From contig CAYWJU010000015.1 in assembly GCA_964458645.1 (NCBI GenBank), positions 1 through 39,960 on the forward strand: a stretch of 39,960 nt of DNA, written 5' to 3'. Shown here piece by piece: positions 13,457 through 21,712 of the stretch (position 1 is the first letter of the stretch; every line of letters starts with the position of its first letter). The notes beneath the pieces are model-generated. The model saw only the letters and a program-made list of their open reading frames with translations, made no database searches and was not told the origin of the DNA. This stretch comes from DAORHV01 sp964458645 (lineage in GTDB: Bacteria; Patescibacteriota; Gracilibacteria; Peribacterales; Peribacteraceae). Both the position numbers and the translations under genes were made by a program.

Positions 13457-14680
13457 ATGAATGCGCAGAAGATGTCAACAGAGGCGGCAAAACGCTTGGA
13501 AGCCGATGTGCGTTCCGTGCATGAATACCGCGATGCAATCGGCGATCGTGTGCTCCAAGAGCCCGATGATCGGGTGTTAGTCGTGCTTTCAGCCGGACAG
13601 GATGCCGAGCAACTCTATACGCCTTCGTTGCGCCGCTTGTTTTTGCAGATCGGCGAGACGCAGCGTCGAGCGAATGTGGTGCTTGTCTTGAACAATGGCA
13701 CCGCCTTTCCCGACGACGTTCATTTTCCAGAGGTCGAAACCGTGTTCTTAGACGCAGTGAGCCAACAGTTTTCCGGTATGACTGCACCGGTGTACAAGCC
13801 TTCCGACGGCCCAGACAAGCCCTACATCTTGGAAACGTCGGCAACACAACCGCATACGCTGCATGTACTCCGGCAACCGGAATCGCCGTTTGCAGCAGGT
13901 AAAATCAATGCGCTGCGCGATGCATTCGGCATGCTCATGCACAGCTGCGTCCGCATGGGGGCGCTGCCGCGCACAACACTGTTCATGGATGCAGAAACGC
14001 ATTTTTACGATGCCCCGTCTTCTCACTTGCAAGCCCCGGAAGAAGATTCCAATGGCCTGGAGTCGCTGTTGGATTGCATCGAGATGTACGGTGCGCCACA
14101 TATTCTCGGGGCCAAAGTGCGTATGTGTGCATATAGATTGCTCTGCAGTGCAAACGAACGTGTTCCGAATTTCGACGCCCCCATCGCCGATCTCCATCGC
14201 GCCAACAATTGGGCGCATGGAAATCTGGGACACCGTTATTTTTCGGGCGGAGCCATTGCAGGGCGTACGGAGTCCTTGTTGGCGCTGGGTCAAACGGTAG
14301 CCAAATATCCCGGTTTGCGTTCCGAGGATACGGCGCAGGTTGCGCTCGCCGAGCGCTCGGGCATTCCGTGGGCAATTTTGCATGACACGCTCTATACCAA
14401 TTTGTGTCCACCAGGTACGGATCGTAGGAAGACACTGCAGCAACTGGCGCGCTGGTCGCACGGTAAAGCAGCGCTTGTAGAGCTCTACGGCACCGCCAAC
14501 GTGGAGAATGCTTCACGACTGGAGCTTGCCCTCGGCAGAGCACAGGATTTTCTCTATTTAGTCCGCAATCCATCCCATGCGTTGGGAGTGCTGCAAGACA
14601 AGCGCGATGTCCGCGACATGATGTTGGAATATCCGCCGGAGCATCCGCTCGACGGAGCCGCGAATTGGAAAACAGTCTGA
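13457..14680 (+). CDS. Probable GT-A type glycosyltransferase-like protein
   Basis: A 407-aa soluble protein. The layout suggests a GT-A nucleotide-sugar fold: a Rossmann-like VVLVLNNGTAFP strand-turn (about 75-86), GKINALRDAFGMLMHSC helix (about 149-165) leading to TTLFMDAETHF with a DxE-type metal-binding motif (about 174-184), an acceptor-region GAPHILGAKVRM, and SGGAIAGRTESLLALG ... SEDTAQVALAE resembling the GT2 'GG/ED' C-terminal part. Sequence similarity to any named family is weak, so activity and substrate are inference. It is divergent from the M23 peptidase gene, separated by 127 bp with a promoter on each side, and stands alone before the lipoprotein gene. Confidence 0.5.
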   Translation: MNAQKMSTEAAKRLEADVRSVHEYRDAIGDRVLQEPDDRVLVVLSAGQDAEQLYTPSLRRLFLQIGETQRRANVVLVLNNGTAFPDDVHFPEVETVFLDAVSQQFSGMTAPVYKPSDGPDKPYILETSATQPHTLHVLRQPESPFAAGKINALRDAFGMLMHSCVRMGALPRTTLFMDAETHFYDAPSSHLQAPEEDSNGLESLLDCIEMYGAPHILGAKVRMCAYRLLCSANERVPNFDAPIADLHRANNWAHGNLGHRYFSGGAIAGRTESLLALGQTVAKYPGLRSEDTAQVALAERSGIPWAILHDTLYTNLCPPGTDRRKTLQQLARWSHGKAALVELYGTANVENASRLELALGRAQDFLYLVRNPSHALGVLQDKRDVRDMMLEYPPEHPLDGAANWKTV

Positions 14681-14711
14681 TTGACCCGATTCGCGCCGGA
14701 GTATTGCGTGC

Positions 14712-14717
14712 TATACT
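14712..14717 (+). promoter_or_regulatory. -10 box TATACT, leaderless start at 14724
   Basis: TATACT is followed by 6 nt and ATG 14724, which predicts a leaderless mRNA for the lipoprotein gene. No clear -35 at standard spacing. Confidence 0.6.
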
Positions 14718-14723
14718 TCTCGC

Positions 14724-15506
14724 ATGAAACTCTCACTCCGCACGACCGCTGTTTTCCTGACTTTTTTCGCTCTCTTGGCGGGTTGCACTACTGCGACTCC
14801 CCAGCAGCAGCCGGAGGCGTCGGTTGTTTCGTTGGACGTGGCATATATGCCAGGGAACCCAAAGGCAGTGGGGTACCTCGTGCGACCGCTCAAGCCCGGA
14901 AAACTCCCGACAGTGATCCTCATCCACGAATGGTGGGGATTGAACGACAACATCAAGCAGCTCGCTGACAAATTCGCCGCAGAAGGTTATGTCGCCCTGG
15001 CTGTGGATTTGTACGACGGCAAAAATGCCGCAACCCCTGAAGAAGCCAAACTACTGGCGACCTCCGTGCGCGAAGACACCGATACGGCTTTCGCAAATTT
15101 GAAAGCTGCAGTGCAGTATTTGAAGAGCTTTCCTTCGGCCGATCCGGAGCGCATGGCGTCCATTGGCTGGTGTTTCGGCGGCGGCTGGAGTTACCAGATG
15201 GCCAAGAATGATTTGGGGGTGAAGGCATCGGTTATGTACTACGGCCAGTTTGCTCCCGAAGACGACCTGAAGATGATGAAGGCGCATATCCTTGGACACT
15301 TCGGCGAGAAAGATGCCGCCATTTCGGTGGATAACGTGAAGGAGTTTCAGGCCAAGTTGAAAACGCTTTCCGGGGAGCACGAGATCTTCATTTATCCGAA
15401 TGCAGGCCACGGCTTTGCAAACGAGAGTAACGTTACTGCATACGACAAAACAGCAGCCGAGGAAGCATGGAGTCGCACGCAGGAATTCCTGAGGCAGCAG
15501 CTGTAA
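14724..15506 (+). CDS. Dienelactone-hydrolase family lipoprotein
   Basis: A 260-aa alpha/beta hydrolase of the DLH family, anchored as a lipoprotein: signal peptide with lipobox LLAG-C21. The DLH hallmarks are HEWWGLNDNIKQLADKFA, the nucleophile elbow GWCFGGG with Cys (about residue 150), acid GEKDAA (about 197) and AGHGF histidine (about 229). The triad Cys-Asp-His appears intact, so it should hydrolyse a small ester or lactone in the periplasm or on the outer face of the membrane. The true substrate is unknown; many family members are not dienelactone-specific. It abuts the convergent gene at 15507 without a visible terminator. Confidence 0.9.
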   Translation: MKLSLRTTAVFLTFFALLAGCTTATPQQQPEASVVSLDVAYMPGNPKAVGYLVRPLKPGKLPTVILIHEWWGLNDNIKQLADKFAAEGYVALAVDLYDGKNAATPEEAKLLATSVREDTDTAFANLKAAVQYLKSFPSADPERMASIGWCFGGGWSYQMAKNDLGVKASVMYYGQFAPEDDLKMMKAHILGHFGEKDAAISVDNVKEFQAKLKTLSGEHEIFIYPNAGHGFANESNVTAYDKTAAEEAWSRTQEFLRQQL

Positions 15507-16292
15507 TCAGGACTTTTTTTCCTTGGATTTGCCGTCGATCTTCTCCTGTAAACCCAGGATGTCGCCCGATTTAATGGCTTCATCCAATTCTTTTTCGCCG
15601 ATCAACTGGGCCGCCTGGCGGTAGGTATTGGCGTGGCGAAGGTATTCGGCGACCTGCTTGGCGTCCTGGTTGTTTTCTTTGCTGACCTTTACGACGGCCT
15701 GCCCCTCGATGAGGTCCGGATGCAGGCGGAACGTGACGTTGCCAGCTTTGAGTTTCTCGCTGTTAAAGACCTTGGCTTGTTCCTTGCGGTGCCATTCCTC
15801 GTGCTTGCAGACGTGTTTTCCGTACAAGATGTCGTCGTACTGGACGTCTGGACTCAGTGCTACGTCGTCATCCAGCGTAATGCGATCTCGACCGGGTTCA
15901 TACATTCCCGCCGCACTTTTTGAGCGAAGGTCCATGACGATGTAGTTCTTGTCGACCATGCCCATGATCACGCGTTGACGGCGATACTCGTCGATCACCT
16001 GCCGCTGTGCAGCCGCAATTCTGCTTTTGTCGCCTTTGATTTGGCTCGATGCATCTTTGATCGACTTCTCCGTCTCGCCGACGATGCCCTTCATTTCGGT
16101 TTCAACATCGGCACTGATTGCACCGCGTTTCTGGCGTGCCAAAAATTTCATTTTCAACACGCGCTGCACTGTTTGTTCGGGCGTGCGTTCAATATCGCGA
16201 AATGTGTCTTTCCCGGCGTCGGTATCCTCCGGTCCGCGCTCTTGCGCAAACGGGTCAACAGATGCTCCGGTTTGTCCAGTGTTCGGGCTCAT
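15507..16292 (-). CDS. Hypothetical protein with HEEWH (HExxH) motif
   Basis: A 261-aa protein without signal peptide or TM segment. The N-terminal third is charged and Gln/Glu-rich; residues about 30-115 are helical with coiled-coil character (VETEMKGIVGETEKSIKDASS). Residues 164-168 are HEEWH within VCKHEEWHRKEQ, an HExxH zinc-protease signature; the later DLIEGQAVV (about 193-201) could supply a third glutamate ligand as in gluzincins. The C-terminal part is helical and Lys/Glu-rich. No known peptidase family is recognised, so enzymatic activity is inference. A promoter is visible on the minus strand: TTCCCA (16342-16337), 17 nt, TAGAAT (16319-16314). Confidence 0.6.
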   Translation of the reverse strand: MSPNTGQTGASVDPFAQERGPEDTDAGKDTFRDIERTPEQTVQRVLKMKFLARQKRGAISADVETEMKGIVGETEKSIKDASSQIKGDKSRIAAAQRQVIDEYRRQRVIMGMVDKNYIVMDLRSKSAAGMYEPGRDRITLDDDVALSPDVQYDDILYGKHVCKHEEWHRKEQAKVFNSEKLKAGNVTFRLHPDLIEGQAVVKVSKENNQDAKQVAEYLRHANTYRQAAQLIGEKELDEAIKSGDILGLQEKIDGKSKEKKS

Positions 16293-16365
16293 AGTTTATG
16301 GTGTATTTGCTCTATTCTAACAGAAAAAGCCGTTATTGGGAATTCGTACTCCTACCGCAAAAGCG

Positions 16366-16371
16366 TAGTCT
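16366..16371 (+). promoter_or_regulatory. -10 box TAGTCT, leaderless start at 16379
   Basis: TAGTCT ends 7 nt before ATG 16379. This supports the start that gives the SRPBCC N-terminus rather than the upstream ATG at 16298. Confidence 0.45.
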
Positions 16372-16378
16372 TCTTGTC

Positions 16379-16846
16379 ATGCGTACGGCAACCCTGCATC
16401 AATTGGTCGTGTTCGGCGCGTCTCCCGAGCGTGTGTACGAAGCATTGATGAGTAGTTCCATGCATACGGAATTTACCGGTGTGCCCGCCGTGATCAGCGC
16501 CGATGTTGGCGGTGAGTTTTCGGCGCATGGGGATTCGATCAGCGGAACGAACGTCACTTTGGAGCCGGGTCGCAAAATCGTTCAGCGTTGGCGCGTTGTC
16601 GGTTGGCCGACCGGACATTATTCCACCGTACATTTTTCTTTTGAGCCGTCGGATCGCGGTACATTGCTTCGCTTCATGCACCAAGACATTCCATCGGATC
16701 TTGCCAAGGAAATCGACGTCGGCTGGGAAGAGCGCTATTGGAAACCATTGAAGAAGTATTTGGTTGCCAATCGACCAAAACTCAAGACAAAAGTAGCTAC
16801 ATCCACGTCCAAGAAAGCCAAGACCAAGCCCAAAAAGAAGCGCTGA
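16379..16846 (+). CDS. SRPBCC (AHSA1-like) domain protein
   Basis: A 155-aa protein of the START/Bet v1-like superfamily, AHSA1 subgroup, which bind hydrophobic ligands in a deep cavity. The pattern LHQLVVFGASPERVYEALMSSSMHTEFTG (first strand and helices), GGEFSAHGDSISGTNVTLEPGRKIVQRWRV and HFSFEPSDRGTLLRFMHQDIP and the final amphipathic helix WEERYWKPLKKYL are all present. A Lys-rich tail of about 22 residues (KTKVATSTSKKAKTKPKKKR) follows, typical of basic extensions in this genome. The tRNA-Gln gene lies 50 bp downstream. Ligand unknown. Confidence 0.8.
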   Translation: MRTATLHQLVVFGASPERVYEALMSSSMHTEFTGVPAVISADVGGEFSAHGDSISGTNVTLEPGRKIVQRWRVVGWPTGHYSTVHFSFEPSDRGTLLRFMHQDIPSDLAKEIDVGWEERYWKPLKKYLVANRPKLKTKVATSTSKKAKTKPKKKR

Positions 16847-16857
16847 TCCGGTTCCCC

Positions 16858-16886
16858 GTGAGTCCGGCGAACGAATCCGATACAAT
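16858..16886 (+). promoter_or_regulatory. tRNA-Gln promoter GTGAGT-17-TACAAT
   Basis: -35-like GTGAGT (16858-16863), 17-nt spacer, -10 TACAAT (16881-16886), 10 nt before the mature tRNA 5' end. Confidence 0.6.
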
Positions 16887-16896
16887 CGGTCTGCCT

Positions 16897-16971
16897 TGGG
16901 GAGTCGCCAAGCGGTAAGGCAGCGGCCTTTGAAGCCGCCATTCGATGGTTCGAATCCATCCTCCCCAACCA
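16897..16971 (+). tRNA. trnQ: tRNA-Gln (anticodon TTG)
   Basis: A 75-nt cloverleaf including encoded CCA. Acceptor TGGGGAG (16897-16903) pairs with CTCCCCA (16961-16967); discriminator A, then CCA (16969-16971). The anticodon stem GCGGC/GCCGC encloses the loop CTTTGAA, anticodon TTG. The T-loop GGTTCGAATCC is canonical. It is preceded by its own promoter. Confidence 0.97.
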
Positions 16972-17131
16972 TCTGTCTTCGCTCCAACGGGAGCTGCGCC
17001 AAGATTGACTTCCGAATACAGCTGAGAAGATGCCTCGGTGCAGTTCACAAACGAAGCCGGGCAGTTCAGCGCTAGTGATTCTTCGCAAATCATCCACCAG
17101 TCACAGCCAAGTCACGACAATGTTCATATGT
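16972..17131. other. Gene-free stretch
   Basis: Nothing recognised between the tRNA and the terminator of the 1361-aa gene. Short open frames antisense to the tRNA are artefacts. Confidence 0.5.
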
Positions 17132-17167
17132 AAAAATCACCCCCCAGAGAGAAGGGGGGGGGTGATT
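17132..17167 (-). terminator. Terminator of the 1361-aa surface-protein gene
   Basis: AATCACCCCCC (17135-17145) pairs with GGGGGGTGATT (17157-17167). On the minus strand the stem is followed by T5, 20 nt after the stop codon. Confidence 0.85.
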
Positions 17168-17186
17168 CGACTTCTGACAAGCAAGA

Positions 17187-20100
17187 TTAATTCGCAGTCG
17201 CAGCTGCTTCTACGGTAGCCACAGTCGGGCTGACTGCATCGCGTAACGCGACATAACCTGCCGGTACGGTTCCGGAGATACGCCCCTTCGAGTCGAGCAT
17301 CAGCTTCAGACCCGGAAAGTCCGGATGGCTCCAGAGGCCGACCGAGTTCTTATGGTAATCACTGCAAGTCTTCGGGGTCTCTACATGCACGTGTCCCCTG
17401 CGATAGGAAACCGTGTCGGTGTTGCTCTCAATGAGACCTTGGCTGATAGTCTTGCCCGAAACGCAGACGTTCCAGACTGGATTAGATGAGACCACCACGC
17501 CGTCTTTGTTCATGCGAATGGCCACCGGCTTCACGGTTGGAGCAGCGGCTTGCGGCTCAGTAGAGCAAAATTCGTTATTCATGAGCGCGTCCGTTACTTG
17601 CCCTTCTTCACGATCCATGATTTCTGCCATGAATTTGCCGAGCCACCGGGTCGCATTGTCTTTGTTTGCCCTGGGTAATGTTTTCTGCATCGAGCAAATA
17701 TAGTCTGACTCCGCCCTGCTAAACGGAACGTCGGGTCCGCCGCCGAATGAACCCGAGGGCAATATCTCCCCTCCTCCGAAGGCGCCGGGAGCGATGCGTC
17801 CATTAGAATTGGAGCCGAACAGTCCACCCAACCTGTTAGCAGTCGCCGTCAGGCGGTTGGTATCGCTGCCGCGATGGCCGCCGTTCCGCTGTTGTCCGTT
17901 GTTGCCGGTCGTTTCAGGAGCCTGGCAGGCACCTACGCTGTCTCCATGTGCCTGATGCGCGGCCACTGCGCTCTGTGCGACAGTGATGGTCTGCTGGTTG
18001 GTCGGGTTTCCGGGTGGGATGTGGCAGATCACGACGTTGTCGTTCTGTGCATCGCACACGTCGCCGATGCCGTCATTGTCCACGTCGCCCTGGTCGGGGT
18101 TGGCGAGTGCCGGGCAGTTGTCGAGCGTGTCGTTCACGCCGTCATTGTCGGTATCGGCCGGCGGCGGAGGCGGAGCAGGAAGGAACGGTCCTGCGTTGCA
18201 CTGTCCGCCGTACAGAGACGAGACCTGTGCGGCTCCGAGGGCGTCGCCGTACACGCGTACGTCATCGATGTATCCGTTGAAGGGCTGCGCGGCGGCTACC
18301 GAGCGATAACCGATTTCAAACGGCTGGTTGTTGTCGATCGCTCCGGCCAGTGAATCCACCAGCGACAAGCCGGTGACGTCCGCGCCGTCCACGTAGATCT
18401 TCACTCCGGCTGCAGTGCCGGAACCGTCGTAGCTGAAGCTCACCAAGTGCCATGCTCCCGTCGTCAGTGTGGCGTTGGAAGCCTTCACCAGGTAGTTGCT
18501 TACGCCGTAGTCGCTGATCAGCCAGAGCTCGGGAGTGCCGTTGTTCAGTGTGAGCAGGTAACCGTTGCGGGCGCTGCCGGTGTCGTCGATTTTATGCAGG
18601 ATGGTCTGGTAGCCGCCGGTTGCGACCGGGTACACCCAGGCCGATGCGGAGAACGCGTCGGCGGTCTGGAAGTCCAGGCTGGCCGGGTCGCCGACTGCCA
18701 CGGCGTCATTCACGCCGTCGAAGGACAGAGCGCCGCTGTTGGCGTACTGCAGGGTGGCTGAGGAACCGGTCCACGTCGGGCCGTTCAGCAGCGTTCCGTC
18801 GTTGTCGTTTACGGAAGCGTCATCGGCGTTGGTGCCGGTGCCTTCATCGAAGTTCCAGTATCCGGCCAGATGATCGTCGGTCGGAGCGCACGCCGCGGGT
18901 CCCGCCGGGGGAGCCGACGTGTCGCAGGAACCGCCGGAGAGGTCCGTGACCTCTGCGGAAGAGAGAGCGCGGTCGTAGACGCGGACATCATCGATCAAGC
19001 CGTCGAAGTAGTGTTCTGCTCCGGTCTCGCCCGTGCGTCCGATATACGCGTTGCCGGAGGAGGTGATGGTGGTGACCGTGCCGTTCTGGACCGGGGTGAC
19101 CGACTGCTCGGTTCCGTCCACGAAGACGTGCACGTTGGTGCCGTCCCACGATCCGACGACATGGTGCCAGCCGGAGGAGAGGACGTTGGAGTCGACGCCG
19201 TTATACACGGAGCCGTTCTCCACCAAAATGAAGCGGATCTTGTTCTCGCTGGTCACGCGCAGCAGATAGCCGGCGTTGCTCCAGGTGTTGCCGTAAATGG
19301 CGTGGTTCTGGAGATCCAGGACCGGGTTGATCCAGGCTGACACGGTGAACGGGGTGGCCAGCGTGAAGTTGCCCACGTTGGAACCCATGTCGATAAAGTC
19401 GTCGGTGCCGTCGAAGTTGTAGGCGCCGGCGTTGTAGAAGGCGGTCGTGGTCGATCCGGAAGCGCCGGACGTGGCGCCGGAAACGGTGCCGTCGTAATTA
19501 TTTGCGCCGGAATCGTCGGCGATGGTTGCGCCGGAATCTTCATCCAGCTTCCAGTTAGCGACCAGTCCGGTGTCGGACGGGCTGCAGATGTTGGATTCGG
19601 TCTGGCAGGTGGCCGAGCAGCCGTCGCCGTTGATGGCGTTGCCGTCGTCGCACTGCTCGCCGCTTTCCACCGCGCCGTTGCCGCAGACTGCGGAGGGAGG
19701 AGCGGAGTTATCGATGGTCACGGTCCACGGAGCGCTCCACGGACCGGCGTTGCCGGCTGCATCGACCGTGCGCACGTGCCAGTGGTACGTACCGTCACCG
19801 GTGCCGGCGGTGTTGATCTCGGAGGCGCTCAGCGGGCCCGAGGAGTAAATCGGAGTGACGAAGGATCCGTCGCCGTTGGTCGCCGGGTTGTAGGCGACTT
19901 CGTACAGGTAGGTCACGGGCGAGGCCGGGTCGCTGGTCACGTCGGTCCAATCGATCTTGTCCAATTGGGCGGTCGTGACCGTGCTGTTGTCGGCGGGCGA
20001 CACATGGGTCGGCGCGACGGGGCAGGTCTTGTTCCAGACGATGACGTACGCGTCGGTCGCCAAGTCGGTGAACGACGGGACGGTCGCGGTCGGCGTCTTT

Positions 20101-21272
20101 GCTGCGGCTCCGGCCAGCGTGGCGCCGGTGGAGTAGCCGACAAAATCAAACGGATACGCGTCGGTGCAGGAGGTCACCGGGTTTTCATAGGTGCTGTACT
20201 CGGAACCCGAGGGCATGGCCGAGGTCGTCGCCGTGTACGGGGTCGGGTTGTTGAAGCCAGACGGGCTCAGCGCGTAATCGCCCTGGCCGCCAGGGTAAAC
20301 GGCATGCATGGAGAACGAGGCGCTGTTGGTGTTGGCAGCCATCGCCTGGACGTTGTTCACGTACTTGGCGATGGTTACCGTCACGTCGGGCGCGACGGAT
20401 GCCGCACCGAAGTTATCAAAGAGAAAACCGTTGCCGCTGTTGGCCGGTGCGGCGGTACCGCTGGCGCGGAATAGCAAGGAGTCCACCGTGCGAGTGGTCT
20501 GCTCAGCCGAAGCCTCGGAGTCGTAGCGGTAGTAGTTCTCCCAGCTCGTGCCGGTGTGGACGAGGACGTTATCGATGTACATGTTCACCACGTCGTTCGA
20601 GGGTCCATCCACGAAATCCATGGAGAAGCGGATGGTGTGCGGCACACCGCGGGACAGCCCCGTGGCGATGACTGTCGGCACGAAGTTGGCCGGATTACCG
20701 GTGCCCTGGACGTCGTAGAAGGTGACATCGAGGCCTCCGGCGCTGTCATCGAAGCGCAGGTAGCTCATGCGTGATCCGTCGCCGCGATCGGGCGAGATGG
20801 ACAGCGAGAGACCCGGCTGCTGTGTGGACTGTGTCGTGGCGATGTCGAAATGCGCGTCGAAGTGATTGCTGCGCACGCCTCCGGACAATCCGTTATTCGT
20901 GGCGGTGGATTCACCGGATTCATTCGCATTGGAAGGCGAGAAGGTCTGGTCGCCGAACGATCCCGACGTCACCGCGTTCGAGATGCGCAGGGACTGGCAA
21001 CCGAAGGTGGAGTAGCCGTAGGTGTTGGAAACAACAGCCTGGTCGTAGGGTCCGGTGACGCTCCATCCGCCTTGCCCGTTCACGGTGCCGGTGGAGAAAG
21101 AATCAAAGGTGCTGGACGGGCTGCACGAGGGCGGTGGCGGTAGCGCCGAGGCCAATGGTGTAAAGGCCGGAATGCCGGCTGCCAGTGTGCCGAGCACAAT
21201 GTTCCCGGTGATGGTCAGTACGCTGAAACGCGCCGCTGTGGCACGCGCCATCGTGGTAAAAGAGTGTCTCAT
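17187..21272 (-). CDS. Giant secreted multidomain LamG surface protein
   Basis: A 1361-aa exported protein, a mosaic. Signal segment (about 15-45); N-terminal jelly-roll-like domain (about 55-290, ending FLFDNFGAASV); Ig/FN3-like region (about 420-525, THVSPADNSTV ... YHWHVRTVDAAGN); Cys-rich DUF4215/Myxococcus-type repeat CGNGAVESGEQCDDGNAING (about 529-556); two LamG/concanavalin-like domains (about 560-790 and 794-1025); thrombospondin type-3-like Ca-binding repeats (DTDNDGVNDTLDNC, about 1036-1075); VICHIPPGNPTNQQTITV domain (about 1080-1116); and a C-terminal four-cysteine domain (C1193, C1236, C1270, C1303) shared with the protein at 11411-12172. Codon use looks more GC-rich than the neighbours by eye. 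A C/T tract precedes ATG 21272; the promoter is unclear. Adhesion or glycan binding is inferred from LamG domains. Confidence 0.85.
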   Translation of the reverse strand: MRHSFTTMARATAARFSVLTITGNIVLGTLAAGIPAFTPLASALPPPPSCSPSSTFDSFSTGTVNGQGGWSVTGPYDQAVVSNTYGYSTFGCQSLRISNAVTSGSFGDQTFSPSNANESGESTATNNGLSGGVRSNHFDAHFDIATTQSTQQPGLSLSISPDRGDGSRMSYLRFDDSAGGLDVTFYDVQGTGNPANFVPTVIATGLSRGVPHTIRFSMDFVDGPSNDVVNMYIDNVLVHTGTSWENYYRYDSEASAEQTTRTVDSLLFRASGTAAPANSGNGFLFDNFGAASVAPDVTVTIAKYVNNVQAMAANTNSASFSMHAVYPGGQGDYALSPSGFNNPTPYTATTSAMPSGSEYSTYENPVTSCTDAYPFDFVGYSTGATLAGAAAKTPTATVPSFTDLATDAYVIVWNKTCPVAPTHVSPADNSTVTTAQLDKIDWTDVTSDPASPVTYLYEVAYNPATNGDGSFVTPIYSSGPLSASEINTAGTGDGTYHWHVRTVDAAGNAGPWSAPWTVTIDNSAPPSAVCGNGAVESGEQCDDGNAINGDGCSATCQTESNICSPSDTGLVANWKLDEDSGATIADDSGANNYDGTVSGATSGASGSTTTAFYNAGAYNFDGTDDFIDMGSNVGNFTLATPFTVSAWINPVLDLQNHAIYGNTWSNAGYLLRVTSENKIRFILVENGSVYNGVDSNVLSSGWHHVVGSWDGTNVHVFVDGTEQSVTPVQNGTVTTITSSGNAYIGRTGETGAEHYFDGLIDDVRVYDRALSSAEVTDLSGGSCDTSAPPAGPAACAPTDDHLAGYWNFDEGTGTNADDASVNDNDGTLLNGPTWTGSSATLQYANSGALSFDGVNDAVAVGDPASLDFQTADAFSASAWVYPVATGGYQTILHKIDDTGSARNGYLLTLNNGTPELWLISDYGVSNYLVKASNATLTTGAWHLVSFSYDGSGTAAGVKIYVDGADVTGLSLVDSLAGAIDNNQPFEIGYRSVAAAQPFNGYIDDVRVYGDALGAAQVSSLYGGQCNAGPFLPAPPPPPADTDNDGVNDTLDNCPALANPDQGDVDNDGIGDVCDAQNDNVVICHIPPGNPTNQQTITVAQSAVAAHQAHGDSVGACQAPETTGNNGQQRNGGHRGSDTNRLTATANRLGGLFGSNSNGRIAPGAFGGGEILPSGSFGGGPDVPFSRAESDYICSMQKTLPRANKDNATRWLGKFMAEIMDREEGQVTDALMNNEFCSTEPQAAAPTVKPVAIRMNKDGVVVSSNPVWNVCVSGKTISQGLIESNTDTVSYRRGHVHVETPKTCSDYHKNSVGLWSHPDFPGLKLMLDSKGRISGTVPAGYVALRDAVSPTVATVEAAATAN

Positions 21273-21414
21273 ACGGGAAGAGGGAAGTGCGTCGCAAAAA
21301 GTGCAGCGCGATACTTGTAGGACTCCCCTCCCCGCAGGAACTTACCGTATGCCTCAGACTCGAGATTGACAGATGGAGCGCACTACTTGCTCCGGCTTCC
21401 CCAATATACTGCCG

Positions 21415-21690
21415 AGAAAAAGCCATCGTACGTGCATATCGCTCACCAGGCTTACAAACCAACCGACGGCGTTTCCTTGCGGAGTAGGTATAGGTGTGCG
21501 GGAGAAGGTCGGAATGCTAGGAATTTTTTGCAATCATGCTCAAATAGCTACAGTGATAACGCGTTGCTGCACAGGAATATCCCTCCCACGATTAGGAAAT
21601 GCCGATCCCACAAACGCGTGCACGGTGAGGGCGTCTGGGTAGGAGTCAGTGCGCCCAGGATTTCCATTCGGTGCTGGTGTAGATGCACAC
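21415..21690 (-). pseudogene. Decayed copy of the VOC / membrane-protein gene junction
   Basis: This stretch is colinear with 24495-24770, roughly two-thirds identical by eye. On the minus strand the 21420-21480 part encodes PQGNAVGWF followed, after a frame change, by residues resembling ERAIAF of the VOC protein at 24186-24572. The 21560-21680 part encodes a segment ending RHFLIVGGIFLCSNALSL before a stop, matching FRQIGIFLIVGGMFLCSNVFAF at the end of the membrane protein at 24630-25076. The landmarks CCAACCGACGGCG and CGTTGCTGCAC are 105-106 nt apart in both copies. It is truncated at both ends and frameshifted, so it is a relic. Confidence 0.75.
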
Positions 21691-21700
21691 AATCCGCATG

Positions 21701-21706
21701 TACACT
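21701..21706 (+). promoter_or_regulatory. -10 box TACACT, leaderless start at 21713
   Basis: TACACT is followed by 6 nt and ATG 21713, which selects this start over in-frame ATGs at 21683 and 21698. Confidence 0.5.
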
Positions 21707-21712
21707 GTGCGT

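Noticed and set aside
16352..17097. Minus-strand frames of up to 216 codons across the tRNA
   Set aside because: They read the tRNA-Gln in antisense (the familiar GEDGFEPSN-type artefact) and the SRPBCC gene in reverse.
17132..17167. C- and G-runs as a possible repeat or sequencing artefact
   Set aside because: They form the two arms of a good terminator for the 1361-aa gene.
17874..21143. Several long plus-strand frames opposite the 1361-aa protein
   Set aside because: GC-rich antisense shadows with Arg/Val/Gly-biased composition and no domains.
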